A stretch of 64,000 nt of DNA from an uncultured Coriobacteriaceae bacterium (GTDB lineage: Bacteria > Actinomycetota > Coriobacteriia > Coriobacteriales > Atopobiaceae), in assembly GCA_902790135.1 (NCBI GenBank), contig CADAQM010000004.1, positions 52,326-116,325 of the forward strand, read 5' to 3'. A model generated the notes under the pieces. The model was not told where the DNA came from, did no database searches, and worked only from the letters and a program-made list of their open reading frames with translations. Shown in pieces: positions 36,388 through 46,340 of the stretch. The position numbers and the translations under genes are program-made. Numbering within the stretch: position 1 is the stretch's first letter; the number at the start of each line of letters is the position of its first letter.

Positions 36388-37158
36388 TTAACGTGTCATC
36401 AGGTGCAGGGCGTTTTCGCAGGTGAGCTGGCTGACGTCGGCTCCACGGATGTCGGCCAGCTGGTCGAGCGTGCGCTCGAGTTGTGCCACGATCTCCGTCG
36501 CGGCAAAGGGCACGTCCTCTCCAGGGGGCAGGTCCGTCTCCAGCAGCAGGCGGCTTGCGGGCAGCTGGCGCGCATACTCGCGGCCGCGCCGCGTGCGCAG
36601 CATCATCTCGTTGATGGAGAACCAACAGCCTGCGCGCACGGCCCGATGCAGCTCGTCGCTCGTGCCGCTGAACCAGTGGAAGATGCAGTTGCAGCTGTCG
36701 AGCGCCCCCGCACTCTCAAGCACGTCGAGCGTGAGGCCTGCCGCGCGCACGGAGTGGATGGAGAGCACCTTGGGACTTTGGGGAGCGCTTGTCTCGGCGC
36801 AGGCCCGCGCGATTGCCTCTAGGGCTCTGACCTGCGCATCCGAAGATCTGTCAGGCACGTGACTGGGGGAGAGGTCAAGCCCGACCTCGCCGACGAAGCG
36901 CGCGTCGCGCACAAGGCGCGCCGCCTCTTGCACCGCGTTCCCGTCGCAGCGTCCGTCTGCCACCCACCACGGATGCAGCCCCACGCCCACGCGCACATTG
37001 GGGGCATCCACCAGCTCGCGCGCAGTCTGCTCGTAGCCCTCTGGCGTGACGGTGACCGCAAACATCCCCAGGCCAAGCCGCTCCGCCTCGGTAGCCACAC
37101 CCCTTGCATCTTGCATGAAGTCAAGATGCACATGCATGTCCCAGAGCGTTGGGCCCAT
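36388..37158 (-). CDS. TatD family metal-dependent hydrolase
   Basis: A 256-residue TIM-barrel protein starting MGPTLWDMHVHLDF (DxHxH metal motif). Further metal or active-site motifs are GVGLHPWW, GEVGLDLS, SIHSVRA, FHWFSG and the late LETDLPPG with the final Asp. TatD proteins are 3'-5' DNA exonucleases involved in DNA repair and quality control. The start codon overlaps the TcdA stop by one base (TGATG), so the genes are co-translated; this is the third gene of the minus-strand operon. The sequence is more divergent than canonical TatD. Confidence 0.85.
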   Translation of the reverse strand: MGPTLWDMHVHLDFMQDARGVATEAERLGLGMFAVTVTPEGYEQTARELVDAPNVRVGVGLHPWWVADGRCDGNAVQEAARLVRDARFVGEVGLDLSPSHVPDRSSDAQVRALEAIARACAETSAPQSPKVLSIHSVRAAGLTLDVLESAGALDSCNCIFHWFSGTSDELHRAVRAGCWFSINEMMLRTRRGREYARQLPASRLLLETDLPPGEDVPFAATEIVAQLERTLDQLADIRGADVSQLTCENALHLMTR

Positions 37159-37895
37159 CACAGTAGTCCCGTCAGCCCGCGCAGCACATAACCCGCCAGC
37201 ATCTGGCCCATGATGGGTGGGAAGTAGCTCATGGTGCCCAGGATGGACTGTCCCTCGCGCACGAAGCCGTGCTCGTCGATGGCGTCGCGCTTGCCCTCGG
37301 CCTCGCGGGGCTGCTCGTCGGAGTACAGCACGGTGAGCCCGCGGATGCCACGCTTGCGGCACTCCTTGCGCACGATGCGTGCCAGCGGGTCCACCTGCGT
37401 CTTCTCGATAGGCGCGAAGCGCAGGCGGGTTGGGTCGAGCTTGTTGGCGCCTCCCATGGCGCTCACCTCGGGTATGTCTGCCTCTTGGCACCAGGCGGCG
37501 ATGGCGAGCTTCTGCGAGACCGTGTCGATGGCGTCCACCACGTAGTCGGGGCGGGGGAGGGCGCCCAGCTGCTCGGACACGTGGTCCTTGTCGATGAAGG
37601 CCTGCACGGCAGTGACCTCGCAGGAGGGGTTGATGTCGGCCACCATGGCCTCCATGACCTCGGCCTTGGGACGGCCCAGGGTGCTCTGGAAGGCAAGCGC
37701 CTGGCGGTTGATGTTGCTGGGGGCCACCACGTCGCGGTCAACCAGCACGAGCGAGCCCACGCCGCCGCGCGCCAGCGCCTCGGCGCAGCTGGAGCCCACG
37801 CCGCCCAGGCCCAGCACCATCACGCGTGCCTGCGAGAGCCGCGCGAGGCGCTCTTCGCCCAAGATGAGTAGCAGCCGGTCGTTGATGGTCTCCAT
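37158..37895 (-). CDS. tcdA: tRNA threonylcarbamoyladenosine dehydratase (ThiF/E1-like)
   Basis: A 245-residue E1-like enzyme. The ATP-binding GLGGVGSSCAEALARGG is near the N-terminus, with VDRDVVAPSNINRQ, DAIDTVSQKLA and DPLARIVRK in the order of TcdA (CsdL/YgdL). It dehydrates t6A37 in ANN-decoding tRNAs to the cyclic form ct6A in an ATP-dependent reaction. A Cys in the region usually found at catalytic position is present (KECRKRG). GGAAGGG precedes the ATG. Lies between a membrane-protein gene 18 nt upstream and tatD. Confidence 0.9.
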   Translation of the reverse strand: METINDRLLLILGEERLARLSQARVMVLGLGGVGSSCAEALARGGVGSLVLVDRDVVAPSNINRQALAFQSTLGRPKAEVMEAMVADINPSCEVTAVQAFIDKDHVSEQLGALPRPDYVVDAIDTVSQKLAIAAWCQEADIPEVSAMGGANKLDPTRLRFAPIEKTQVDPLARIVRKECRKRGIRGLTVLYSDEQPREAEGKRDAIDEHGFVREGQSILGTMSYFPPIMGQMLAGYVLRGLTGLL

Positions 37896-37913
37896 GAGGT
37901 CCCTTCCTGTTCT

Positions 37914-38882
37914 CTATGCCGCCCGGTCGTCCGTGCCGATGACGAGGTTCTGGAAGCGTCCGGCTATGAAGCTGTCGCTGTAGTGCTCGTCCACCCACTC
38001 CTGGAAGGGCGTCTGCGCCGGGATGCCCGCGTCGCGTGCCGCCATGCGGCCGAAGCAGCTCACTGTCATGAAGATGTCCGTGCCCAGGTACAGCGCCAGA
38101 AGTGCTACGAACGTCACCTGCCGCACGGTGGAGGGCATGCCAATGCGGTAGAGCATGGAAGGCATGAGAAGCTTGGCCCACACCAGCCCCAGCGCACCCC
38201 AGAAGAAGAGGTAGGGCACGCAGACCCACTTGCTCAGGGCACCCGGGTAGCTGGTGTAGTCCCACGAGCTGGCGCCCAGGAAGGTCTCCATGCCCCAGCC
38301 CGTCACCTGTTCCAGCACGCCGCCCACCACCATGCCGGCCACGAAGATGGTGGCGTTGCTGGCATTGCGCTGCCGCAGCTGCCAGCAGATGAGCGTGAGG
38401 AAGACCGCACCGAAGCCGTAGAGCGGGGAGAACGGCCCCCATACCAGCCCCACGCGGCTCTCGGTGGCCCCGCGCACCACGAAGCTGTACACCTGCTCGA
38501 TGACGAGGCCCAGAAAGCTTGCCACCACGAAGAGGCTCACGATGTGGAACCAGCTGAGGGTCATGTCGTCGAGGTAGGCGGAGCGCGCCTGTCGCTCGAC
38601 CTCGCGCACCACGCGCCGCTGTTCGCGCGTGAGGCGCGGGCGGTCGGCACGCGTGCGCCTGCCCAGGCGCATCTCGCGACGCCACTCGTCGCAGGCGTCC
38701 ACGAACTTCCGGATGTCCGCGGCCTCGGCGCTCTCTACCCGCTCCTGGGGTATGAGCCCCTCATCTACCAGGCGCCGCAGCTGCGGGCCCTCGTCCATCC
38801 AGCGCAGGAAGGCGCGCACGCACCACACGATGCCGCGCAGGGCGAGGTTGACGAGCAGGAGGGTTAGCAGTGCTGTAAGCAT
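37914..38882 (-). CDS. PF06541-type putative permease (ABC_trans_CmpB family)
   Basis: A 322-residue membrane protein from the ATG after CGGAG; the frame 22 residues longer is rejected. One N-terminal helix is followed by an arginine-rich cytosolic segment (residues 30-95) and then five to six helices. The family blocks are WGPFSPLYGFGAVF, GGVLEQVTGWGMETFLGASS and the following WDY. The usual NLNGRICL motif is replaced by ALSKWVCV, so it is a divergent member. The family is called a putative ABC permease, but its real role is unclear. First gene of the operon with tcdA and tatD. A second member is at 55146-56063. Confidence 0.8.
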   Translation of the reverse strand: MLTALLTLLLVNLALRGIVWCVRAFLRWMDEGPQLRRLVDEGLIPQERVESAEAADIRKFVDACDEWRREMRLGRRTRADRPRLTREQRRVVREVERQARSAYLDDMTLSWFHIVSLFVVASFLGLVIEQVYSFVVRGATESRVGLVWGPFSPLYGFGAVFLTLICWQLRQRNASNATIFVAGMVVGGVLEQVTGWGMETFLGASSWDYTSYPGALSKWVCVPYLFFWGALGLVWAKLLMPSMLYRIGMPSTVRQVTFVALLALYLGTDIFMTVSCFGRMAARDAGIPAQTPFQEWVDEHYSDSFIAGRFQNLVIGTDDRAA

Positions 38883-39060
38883 GGAGGCTCCGATTGGGTT
38901 CTGCTGGCCGCCGCACCGCGTCCGCACCCGCCAACAGGGTGGCGGCAAGCATGGAGCGCATGCGCAGCCACGTTCACATCTTGTGTCATGGAAGAGCTTA
39001 TACCTCCTGACGTGCTATCCTATGAGATTGCATGTTCAAACTGCAAGAAAGGTGCACATC

Positions 39061-41748
39061 GTGGAGGAGATGCCCAAGAACTACGATCCGCAAGTTGCGG
39101 AGCCCGAGCTCGTCGAGCGTTGGATGGAGGCCGGCTGCTATCAACGCAGCAAAGGCGTAGGCGATCGCACCATCGTGATTCCGCCCCCCAACGTGACCGG
39201 CGTGCTGCACATGGGCCATGCCATGGATGACACGATCCAGGATACCCTTACCCGTTACTACCGCATGCGCGGCTTCTCGACCCGCTGGATTCTCGGCACC
39301 GACCACGCTGGCATCGCCACGCAGACCAAGGTCGACAAGAAGCTCAAGGAGGAGGGCATCTCTCGTCTGGAGATCGGTCGCGAGAAGTTCCTCGAGGCAT
39401 GCTGGGATTGGCGCCGCGAGTACGGCGGAACCATCGTCAGCCAGATCAAGCGCATGGGCTGCTCGATCGACTTCGAGGACGAGCGCTTCACCATGGACGA
39501 GGACTACGCCAAGGCCGTCCGCAAGGTGTTCGTGGACTGGTACCATGACGGCCTCATCTACCGTGGCAAGCGCATCGTCAACTGGTGCCCCAGCTGCTGC
39601 ACCGCCATCTCCGATGACGAGGCCGAGTACCATGACGAGAAGGGCCACCTCTGGCACCTGCGTTACCCGCTGACCGAGCCGGTCGACGGCATCGAGTACA
39701 TCGAGGTCGCCACGACCCGTCCCGAGACCATGCTGGGCGACACGGGCATCGCCGTCAGCCCGCAGGATCCCGACAAGGCCAAGTTCGTCGGCAAGACCGT
39801 CATGCTGCCCATCGTCGACCGCGAGATCCCGATCTTCTCTGACTGGCACGTCGACGCCGGCTTCGGTACGGGCTTCGTCAAGGTCACGCCCGCGCACGAC
39901 CCCAACGACTACGCCATGGGCCAGGCCCACGACCTGCCGCAGATCAACATCTTTGACGAGCACGCGGTGGTCGTCGAGGGCTACGGCGAGTTCACGGGCA
40001 TGGACCGCGACGAGTGCCGCGAGGCCGTCGTCAAGTGGTTCGAGGAACACGGCCTGCTCGGCGAGGTCGAGGAGCACCAGCACTCCGTCATGCACTGCTA
40101 CCGCTGCGACTCTACGCTGGAGCCGTGGCTGTCCGAGCAGTGGTTCGTGGCGGTCGACAAGCTCAAGGAGCGCGCGATCGAGGTCGTCAAGAACGGCGAC
40201 GTCACCTTCCATCCCGCGCGTTGGACCGACACCTACCTCACCTGGATGGAGAACCTCAAGGACTGGTGCATCTCCCGCCAGCTGTGGTGGGGCCATCGCA
40301 TCCCGGTCTTCCACTGCGAGGACTGCGGCTGGGAGGACGCCCTCATGGAGGACACGGACGTCTGCCCGCACTGCGGTGGCCATCACGTGCACCAGGAGGA
40401 GGACGTTCTCGACACCTGGTTCTCCAGCCAGCTGTGGACCTTTGCCACGCAGGGTTGGCCCGACCACCCCGAGCAGATGGTCGGCCATCATCCCACCAAG
40501 GTGCTCGTCACCGCGCGTGACATCATCGCGCTGTGGGTCGCCCGCATGGTCATGAGCTCGCTGTACTTCTGCGACGAGATCCCCTTCGAGGACGTCTACA
40601 TCTACGCGACCATCCTCGCCAAGGACGGCAGCCGCATGAGCAAGTCCAAGGGCAACGGCGTCGACCCGATGGACCTGATGAACAAGTACGGCGCAGACGC
40701 CATGCGCTTCAACCTGCTCACGCTCATCACCAACAACCAGGACGTCAAGTTCGACGCCAACATCGACAAGAAGACCCACGCGCTCATCGACAGCCCGCGC
40801 ACCGAGCAGGCCCGTGGCTTCGTGACCAAGATCTGGAACGCGAGCCGCTTCGTGCAGATGAACCTCGAGGGTTACGAGCCGGGTGCGCCCAAGGCCGAGA
40901 CGCCCGAGGACGCGTGGATGCTCTCCCGTCTGGCCAAGATGGTCGCCGCTGCCACCGAGGCGCTGGAGAAGTATCAGCTCGGTGACTACGCCCGCGACAT
41001 CCAGGCCTTCTTCTGGAACGAGATTTGTGACTGGTACATCGAGCTGTGCAAGGGCCGCCTGCTGGACGGCACCGCAGAGGAGCGCCTGCAGGTTCAGCGC
41101 AACCTCGTGTACGTGCTCGACGTGGCCCTGCGCCTGCTGCACCCCGTGATGCCCTTCGTGACCGAGAGCGTCTGGGACGCCCTGCCCGCCAGTGGCCTCG
41201 ACGCCCACGACGCCAAGTTCCTGATGGTCGCCAACTGGCCTGATCCCGAGGAGCTCGCCGGCTTTGTCAACGACAAGGCCGAGCATGACTTCGAGCTTGC
41301 CCGCCGCGTGGTCTCCGTCGTGCGTGCGACGCGCGCCCGCTACCGCCTGTCTCCCAAGACCGAGCTCGACGTGGCCGTGCGCTCCAACGCCGAGGATGCC
41401 GCCGTGCTCGAGAGCCAGCGCGGCTTCATCTGCAGCGTCGGTCGCGTGGACCAGCTCGCCCTTGGCGCCAACCAGGAGAAGCCGCTCGGCTCGGTGAGTG
41501 CCGTTGACGGTGGCCTCGAGGTGTTTGTCGTGGTCGGCGGCCTGGTCGACCTCGCTGCCGAGGCCAAGCGCCTCGAGAAGGAGATCGCCAAGGCCGAGAA
41601 GGAGCTCAACGGCGTGACGCGCACGCTCGGCAACCCGGGCTTTGTGGCCAAGGCTGCGCCCGAGGTCATCGAGAAGAAGCGCGCCCAGCAGGCCGAGCTC
41701 GAGCAGCGCGTGGCGCAGCTCAAGGCCCAGGCGGCTGACCTCGCTTAA
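39061..41748 (+). CDS. valS: Valyl-tRNA synthetase
   Basis: An 895-residue class I synthetase. GTG 39061 is chosen because AGAAAGG lies 8 nt before it; ATG 39070 is the alternative. The HIGH-type motif is NVTGVLHMGHAM and the KMSKS-type motif is SRMSKSKGNG; an editing (CP1) domain lies between (TTRPETMLGDTG). The C-terminal coiled coil (AAEAKRLEKEIAKAEKELNG) is present, marking ValRS. It charges tRNA-Val. Monocistronic, with no T-box apparent upstream. Confidence 0.97.
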   Translation: MEEMPKNYDPQVAEPELVERWMEAGCYQRSKGVGDRTIVIPPPNVTGVLHMGHAMDDTIQDTLTRYYRMRGFSTRWILGTDHAGIATQTKVDKKLKEEGISRLEIGREKFLEACWDWRREYGGTIVSQIKRMGCSIDFEDERFTMDEDYAKAVRKVFVDWYHDGLIYRGKRIVNWCPSCCTAISDDEAEYHDEKGHLWHLRYPLTEPVDGIEYIEVATTRPETMLGDTGIAVSPQDPDKAKFVGKTVMLPIVDREIPIFSDWHVDAGFGTGFVKVTPAHDPNDYAMGQAHDLPQINIFDEHAVVVEGYGEFTGMDRDECREAVVKWFEEHGLLGEVEEHQHSVMHCYRCDSTLEPWLSEQWFVAVDKLKERAIEVVKNGDVTFHPARWTDTYLTWMENLKDWCISRQLWWGHRIPVFHCEDCGWEDALMEDTDVCPHCGGHHVHQEEDVLDTWFSSQLWTFATQGWPDHPEQMVGHHPTKVLVTARDIIALWVARMVMSSLYFCDEIPFEDVYIYATILAKDGSRMSKSKGNGVDPMDLMNKYGADAMRFNLLTLITNNQDVKFDANIDKKTHALIDSPRTEQARGFVTKIWNASRFVQMNLEGYEPGAPKAETPEDAWMLSRLAKMVAAATEALEKYQLGDYARDIQAFFWNEICDWYIELCKGRLLDGTAEERLQVQRNLVYVLDVALRLLHPVMPFVTESVWDALPASGLDAHDAKFLMVANWPDPEELAGFVNDKAEHDFELARRVVSVVRATRARYRLSPKTELDVAVRSNAEDAAVLESQRGFICSVGRVDQLALGANQEKPLGSVSAVDGGLEVFVVVGGLVDLAAEAKRLEKEIAKAEKELNGVTRTLGNPGFVAKAAPEVIEKKRAQQAELEQRVAQLKAQAADLA

Positions 41749-41779
41749 GCGTCACTGACGCAGACAACATCGTGCGTCC

Positions 41780-41817
41780 GATGGCTCCCTGTCCGCTCCA
41801 TGCGACAGGGAGCCATC
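41780..41817 (+). terminator. Hairpin downstream of valS
   Basis: A 14-bp stem GATGGCTCCCTGTC / GACAGGGAGCCATC with a 10-nt loop, no U-run. It is followed at once by TGTGACAG...CTGTCACA, a second small inverted repeat. Confidence 0.7.
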
Positions 41818-41937
41818 TGTGACAGGGGAGACAGGTCGCTGTCACATCCCGACCATTACCCCTTTGTGACCATTTGTGTTCAAAGGGCGGCAGCGTGGTA
41901 GAGTGCCGCCATTGCAAAACCCAACCGAGGAGCCACT

Positions 41938-42327
41938 ATGACCGACCCCAATTGCATCTTCTGCAAGATCGGTGCAGGCGAGATTCCCACCAACAAGCTC
42001 TACGAGGACGACGTGTGCATGGTCTTCCGCGACATGGAGCCGCTCATGCCCACCCACGTGCTCATCATCCCCAAGGACCATTACCGCGACATCACCGATG
42101 ACGTGCCGCCCGCGACGCTTGGCCACTGCTTCAGCGTGGTCAAGAAGATCGCCGCACAGGAGGGCCTGACCAACGGCTTCCGCATCCTGGTCAATACCGG
42201 CGACGATGCCAGTCAGTCGGTCAAGCACTTCCACATCCACATCCTCGGCGGCGGCCACATGCCGCGTCCCAACGACCAGGACTGGGGCGCCTCCGCCACC
42301 AACGCCAACAAGTTCTATCGCGCCTAG
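41938..42327 (+). CDS. HIT family nucleotide hydrolase/transferase
   Basis: A 129-residue protein after CGAGGAGCC. The histidine-triad site is HFHIHILGGG and the N-terminus CIFCKIGAGEIP has a zinc-type Cys pair, as in bacterial HinT/YcfF-like purine phosphoramidases. Usual length is about 115-140 residues. Cleaves adenosine phosphoramidates; a small cytosolic housekeeping enzyme. Single gene before a membrane enzyme. Confidence 0.92.
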   Translation: MTDPNCIFCKIGAGEIPTNKLYEDDVCMVFRDMEPLMPTHVLIIPKDHYRDITDDVPPATLGHCFSVVKKIAAQEGLTNGFRILVNTGDDASQSVKHFHIHILGGGHMPRPNDQDWGASATNANKFYRA

Positions 42328-42432
42328 CACGGCGAAGGCCCTCGCAAGCCACTCCGCCATCCGCAAACCCAGCGCGCCACCGATGCTCGCAAACCTGCAT
42401 GCGTCGGTGGCGCGCAATCGTATACTGGACAT

Positions 42433-43167
42433 ATGCAGCCCATGGTTCACATAAGTACGCTCGTCGCAGCGGCCCTCGGTCAGGAGGTGCTCGCCTGTCT
42501 GGTGCGCTACCTCTGCTATATCCTTCCGTTTGCCGCCGCGCTTATCGCGGTGCACTTTCTCATGGACATTCCGCGCGAGGTGTTCCGCAAGATGCTGCAC
42601 GTCGCGGCCTTCACGTCGCCGCCCATGATCATGTGGGCCTCGGGCTCGTGGCTGGTGAGCGTGCTCGTGCTGGTGCTCTTTGGCCTGGTGGTGTGGCCCC
42701 TTCTCGCAATCGCCGAGCACGCAGGCTGGTACGCGGACCTCTTCGTGCAGCGCCGTGCCCACGAGGTGCGTCGCAGCCTGCTGGTGATGTTCTGGGGCAA
42801 CGCGGCAGTCGTGGCGCTCTGCTGGGGACTTTTCGGAAAGCCGGAGGCAGCGGTGGCGTCCATCCTCATGTGGGGCTTCGGTGACGCAGCAGCGGCACTT
42901 GTCGGCACCAGGTGGGGCAAGCATCATACGGGACTTCCGCTCGCCGACCCCAAGAAGACCTGGGAGGGCACGGGAGCCATGTTTGCCGTCTCGTGCGTCA
43001 TCGGATGGGCGGTCCTCCTGGTGGCAGGCACGCCGCTTGTGGGTAGTCTCGCGAGGGCCGCGCTCACCTCCGTCGCCGGTGCCTACGTCGAGCTCATCAC
43101 CAAGCGCGGCTACGACACCGTCACGGTGCCCCTGGCCAACGCATGCGTGCTGCTGCTCGTCACCTAA
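42433..43167 (+). CDS. Phytol/dolichol kinase or CDP-lipid cytidylyltransferase-like membrane enzyme
   Basis: A 244-residue protein with about six hydrophobic helices. The signature GFGDAAAALVGTRWGKHHTG, followed by DPKKTWEGTGAM, matches the CTP-dependent dolichol/phytol kinase and CDP-archaeol synthase superfamily, whose D..AA..G..G segment binds nucleotide. It may phosphorylate a polyprenol or activate a lipid at the membrane. Substrate cannot be read from sequence. An alternative ATG lies at residue 4; no strong ribosome site is visible. Confidence 0.7.
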   Translation: MQPMVHISTLVAAALGQEVLACLVRYLCYILPFAAALIAVHFLMDIPREVFRKMLHVAAFTSPPMIMWASGSWLVSVLVLVLFGLVVWPLLAIAEHAGWYADLFVQRRAHEVRRSLLVMFWGNAAVVALCWGLFGKPEAAVASILMWGFGDAAAALVGTRWGKHHTGLPLADPKKTWEGTGAMFAVSCVIGWAVLLVAGTPLVGSLARAALTSVAGAYVELITKRGYDTVTVPLANACVLLLVT

Positions 43168-43274
43168 GCGAGTGCGACGGCGCGCTTGCGAGAAAGGCAG
43201 CGTGCGGGTACCTTGTCGGTGGCGCTTTGTCGCGGTGTGGAGTACTCTAGGCCAGGCAACAGGTGGGGGAGCGT

Positions 43275-44363
43275 ATGCAACATCAACAGGATTTTGGGCA
43301 GAGGGTGCGTCGCGTCTTCGACCTTTCGCGCGGCAGGGCCAAGTACACTACCATCCACGAGCGCATCGTCTCGGGCGCGCGCATCGATGGCATCCATCTG
43401 TGCCAGCTTGGTGCCGCCATTCTCATCGCCTCCGTCGGTCTCAACACCGACTCGACACCGGCTATTATCGGTGCCATGCTGATCTGTCCGCTCATGGGCT
43501 CGGTGCTCGCGATCTCGTGCGCTGTTGCCACCATGGACATGCGTCTGTTCCACCGTGCGCTCTCCGGGCTCGTCCTGCAGACGTGCATCGGCCTGCTCAC
43601 CTCGACCATCTACTTCCGCCTCTCGCCCCTCTCGACGCAGACCTCCGAGCTGCTCACCAACTCGAGCGCCACCATCTGGGACCTTCTCATCGCGCTCGTC
43701 GGTGGCTTTGCCGGCGCGCTCGGCCTCTCACGCAGGCAGGAGCCCGCGACGCTCGTCTCCGGCGTGGCAGTGGCCACGGCCCTCATGCCGCCTTTGTGCT
43801 CGGTGGGCTACGGCGCCGCTCACGGCGACCTGATCTTTGCCCTTTCGGCGCTCTATGAGTACCTGATCAACGTGCTGTTCATCGCCTTTGGTGCCACGGT
43901 GGTGCTGCTGTGGCTACGCATGCCCCTCGTGGGCGACCTCGACGGCGACGGCAGGGAGGACGAGGAGGAGAAGGAGCGTGCCGCGCGCGAGTCGCACTCC
44001 TTCCGCCATCGCCTCGCGCTGGTCCTTCTGATCTTCGCCCTTCCGTGCGGATACTTCTCCGTGCAGGTGGTCAAGAGCTCCATCGTAGAGAAGGGAACCG
44101 TCTTTGAGGTGATCGACACCTACGACACCGAGCAGGTCACGCAGGAGCTCGACATCATCTGTCCGGGTCTCACGAGCTACCGCGTGGGTGTGGAGGACAG
44201 CTACGACGCCGAAAGCGACATCCTCGAGCAGCGCGTGGTTGCCACGGTGGAGACGAAGGAGGAGCTCAGCGACGCACGCAAGGGTGAGGTGGAAGCCCTC
44301 ATCCGCCTGCATGTGGCCGACCTCGACGAGGTCTCCTTCGTCGTGGAGGGCGAGCAGGACTAG
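43275..44363 (+). CDS. DUF389 family membrane protein
   Basis: A 362-residue protein after GGTGGGGGAG. DUF389 blocks are present: IIGAMLICPLMGSVLAISCA, LVSGVAVATALMPPLCSVGY, then ALYEYLINVLFIAFGATVVL. Five to six helices in the first 230 residues are followed by an acidic cytosolic stretch (DLDGDGREDEEEKE), another helix and a soluble C-terminal domain (EVEALIRLHVADLDEVSFVV). DUF389 proteins are predicted transporters or stress-linked membrane proteins with no confirmed substrate. Confidence 0.88.
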   Translation: MQHQQDFGQRVRRVFDLSRGRAKYTTIHERIVSGARIDGIHLCQLGAAILIASVGLNTDSTPAIIGAMLICPLMGSVLAISCAVATMDMRLFHRALSGLVLQTCIGLLTSTIYFRLSPLSTQTSELLTNSSATIWDLLIALVGGFAGALGLSRRQEPATLVSGVAVATALMPPLCSVGYGAAHGDLIFALSALYEYLINVLFIAFGATVVLLWLRMPLVGDLDGDGREDEEEKERAARESHSFRHRLALVLLIFALPCGYFSVQVVKSSIVEKGTVFEVIDTYDTEQVTQELDIICPGLTSYRVGVEDSYDAESDILEQRVVATVETKEELSDARKGEVEALIRLHVADLDEVSFVVEGEQD

Positions 44364-44510
44364 CGTCGGGTACCGTCCGTCGTCCCACCCAGGCCTTCGT
44401 CTCAGGCATGTCTCGCCTCTGTGAACAAAGTGGCAAGGCCCCATCAAACCTGCTAAGGTCACAGATGCTCACGCATCGGGCGTGACGCATTGCACACGCA
44501 GGGGGAGTGC

Positions 44511-46340
44511 ATGCATACGGAATTCCTCATGGGCAACGAGGCCATCGCGCTGGGCGCCTTGGCTGCCGGCGTCAACGTGGTGTCTGGCTACCCGGGCACG
44601 CCGTCGACCGAGGTTCTCGAGACCGTTGCCCGCCGCAAGACCGATGACGTCTACGTCGAGTGGTCCATCAACGAGAAGGCGGCCATGGAGGTCGCGGCCG
44701 GTGCCGCGTACTCCGGTGCCCGTGCCATGGTGACGATGAAGCAGGTGGGCCTCAACGTGGCCTCCGACCCGCTCATGAGCCTCGAGTACATCGGGGTCAA
44801 GGGTGGTCTGGTGGTCATGGTGGCTGACGATCCCGGCCCCATCTCGTCCCAGACCGAGCAGGACACGCGTACCTTCGCGCAGTTCTCCAAGCTGCCGATC
44901 TTCGACCCGTCGTCGGTGCAGGAGGCCTACGAGATGGTGCAGGAGGCCTTCGAGCTCTCCGAGCGCCTGGGCACGCCGGTCTTCTTCCGCGCCACCACGC
45001 GCGTGGACCACGGCTACGAGTCCACGTTGGTCAAGGATACGAGCGAGTGGCTCCGTAACTGCCCTGAGGGTTTTGTCAAGGACCCTGGCCGCTGGGTCAT
45101 CTTCCCGCGGCTCTCGGTGGTCAACCACGCCAAGATCGAGTCGCGAAACGCCGAGCTCTCTGACGAGTTCAGCGACTACCAGCGCAACTTCGTCGTGCCC
45201 GAGGCAGGCGACTGCCGCGCGGCTGACGGACGCCGCGTGGGTGTCGCCACCCATGGCATCAACTACGCCTACGTGCGCGAGAACCTGGACGAGGCCAACC
45301 ATGTGCGCCTGATGCGCGTGGCCACGCCGTTCCCGTTCCCTGAGCGCAAGGCGGTGGAGTTCCTCGAGAGCCTCGACGAGGTGCTTTGTGTCGAGGAGCT
45401 TGACCCCGTGATCGAGCGCGCGCTCATCTCCGTCTGCGGCAAGTACCATCTGGACGTCAGGATCCGTGGCAAGCTGACCGGAGACATCGCGCCGTCCGGC
45501 GAGAACAGCGTGGAGAGCGTGGGTGCAGCCATGGCAGCCTTCATGGGCGAGGATGCGCCCGAGGCTCCCGCCCCGACCGATGCCCCGACTCTTCCCGTGC
45601 GCCCGCCCGTGCTGTGCGCGGGATGCCCGCACCGTGCGAGCTTCTATGCCGTGAAGTGCGCCATGAAGGGCCGCAAGACCATCTACTGCGGTGACATCGG
45701 CTGCTACACGCTGGGCAATGCCGCCCCGCTCGACATGGTCGACACCTGCCTCTGCATGGGCGCTGGCATCAACATCGCCCAGGGCGTCTTCCACGTGGAG
45801 CCCGACACCGCCTGCTTCGCCTTTGTCGGTGACTCCACCTTCTTTGCGAGTGGCATCACCGGCACCATCAACGCCTTCTACAACCAGGCCAACATGACGC
45901 TGGTCGTGCTGGACAACTCCACGACCGCGATGACCGGTCACCAGCCCCATCCCGGCACCGGCCGCACGATGATGGGCCAGGTGGTGGAGAAGGTCTCCAT
46001 CGAGGCGATCCTGCGTGCCATCGGCCTGACGTGCGTGGAGACCGTCGACCCGCTCGACCACAAGCTCGCCGTGGAGACGGTCCGTCGCGTGGCCGACGAG
46101 CCGGGCGTCAAGGCCATCATCTTCAAGAGCCCGTGCGTGGTGCTCGCAAAGCCGCAGGCACGGAGCGTGGTTGATCCCGACAAGTGCGTGGGCTGCCAGC
46201 GCTGCGTCAAGCAGCTCGGGTGTCCGGGCTTGGTGCCGCGCGACGGTAAGGTGGTCATCGACGACTCGCTCTGCACGGGCTGCACGCTCTGCGAGCAGGT
46301 CTGTCCCTTTGGAGCCATCAGCGGAGGTGAGCGCCTGTGA
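44511..46340 (+). CDS. iorA: Indolepyruvate:ferredoxin oxidoreductase, alpha subunit
   Basis: A 609-residue protein; ATG 44511 follows GGGGGAG. The N-terminal transketolase-like half begins GNEAIALGALAAGVNVVSGY. The TPP-binding part is CAGCPHRASFYAVK and GDSTFFASGITGTINAFYNQ. The C-terminus has two [4Fe-4S] motifs: CVGCQRCVKQLGCPGL and CTGCTLCEQVCP. It oxidatively decarboxylates aryl pyruvates from aromatic amino acids to aryl acetyl-CoA and reduces ferredoxin, an anaerobic energy step. Overlaps iorB by 4 nt (GTGA), so both subunits are made together. Confidence 0.95.
   Translation: MHTEFLMGNEAIALGALAAGVNVVSGYPGTPSTEVLETVARRKTDDVYVEWSINEKAAMEVAAGAAYSGARAMVTMKQVGLNVASDPLMSLEYIGVKGGLVVMVADDPGPISSQTEQDTRTFAQFSKLPIFDPSSVQEAYEMVQEAFELSERLGTPVFFRATTRVDHGYESTLVKDTSEWLRNCPEGFVKDPGRWVIFPRLSVVNHAKIESRNAELSDEFSDYQRNFVVPEAGDCRAADGRRVGVATHGINYAYVRENLDEANHVRLMRVATPFPFPERKAVEFLESLDEVLCVEELDPVIERALISVCGKYHLDVRIRGKLTGDIAPSGENSVESVGAAMAAFMGEDAPEAPAPTDAPTLPVRPPVLCAGCPHRASFYAVKCAMKGRKTIYCGDIGCYTLGNAAPLDMVDTCLCMGAGINIAQGVFHVEPDTACFAFVGDSTFFASGITGTINAFYNQANMTLVVLDNSTTAMTGHQPHPGTGRTMMGQVVEKVSIEAILRAIGLTCVETVDPLDHKLAVETVRRVADEPGVKAIIFKSPCVVLAKPQARSVVDPDKCVGCQRCVKQLGCPGLVPRDGKVVIDDSLCTGCTLCEQVCPFGAISGGERL

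Noticed and set aside
38998..41286. 762-codon minus-strand frame opposite valS
   Set aside because: Same codon-bias artefact; no ribosome site and no recognisable protein.
44469..46061. 530-codon frame opposite iorA
   Set aside because: Shadow of iorA, no motifs.
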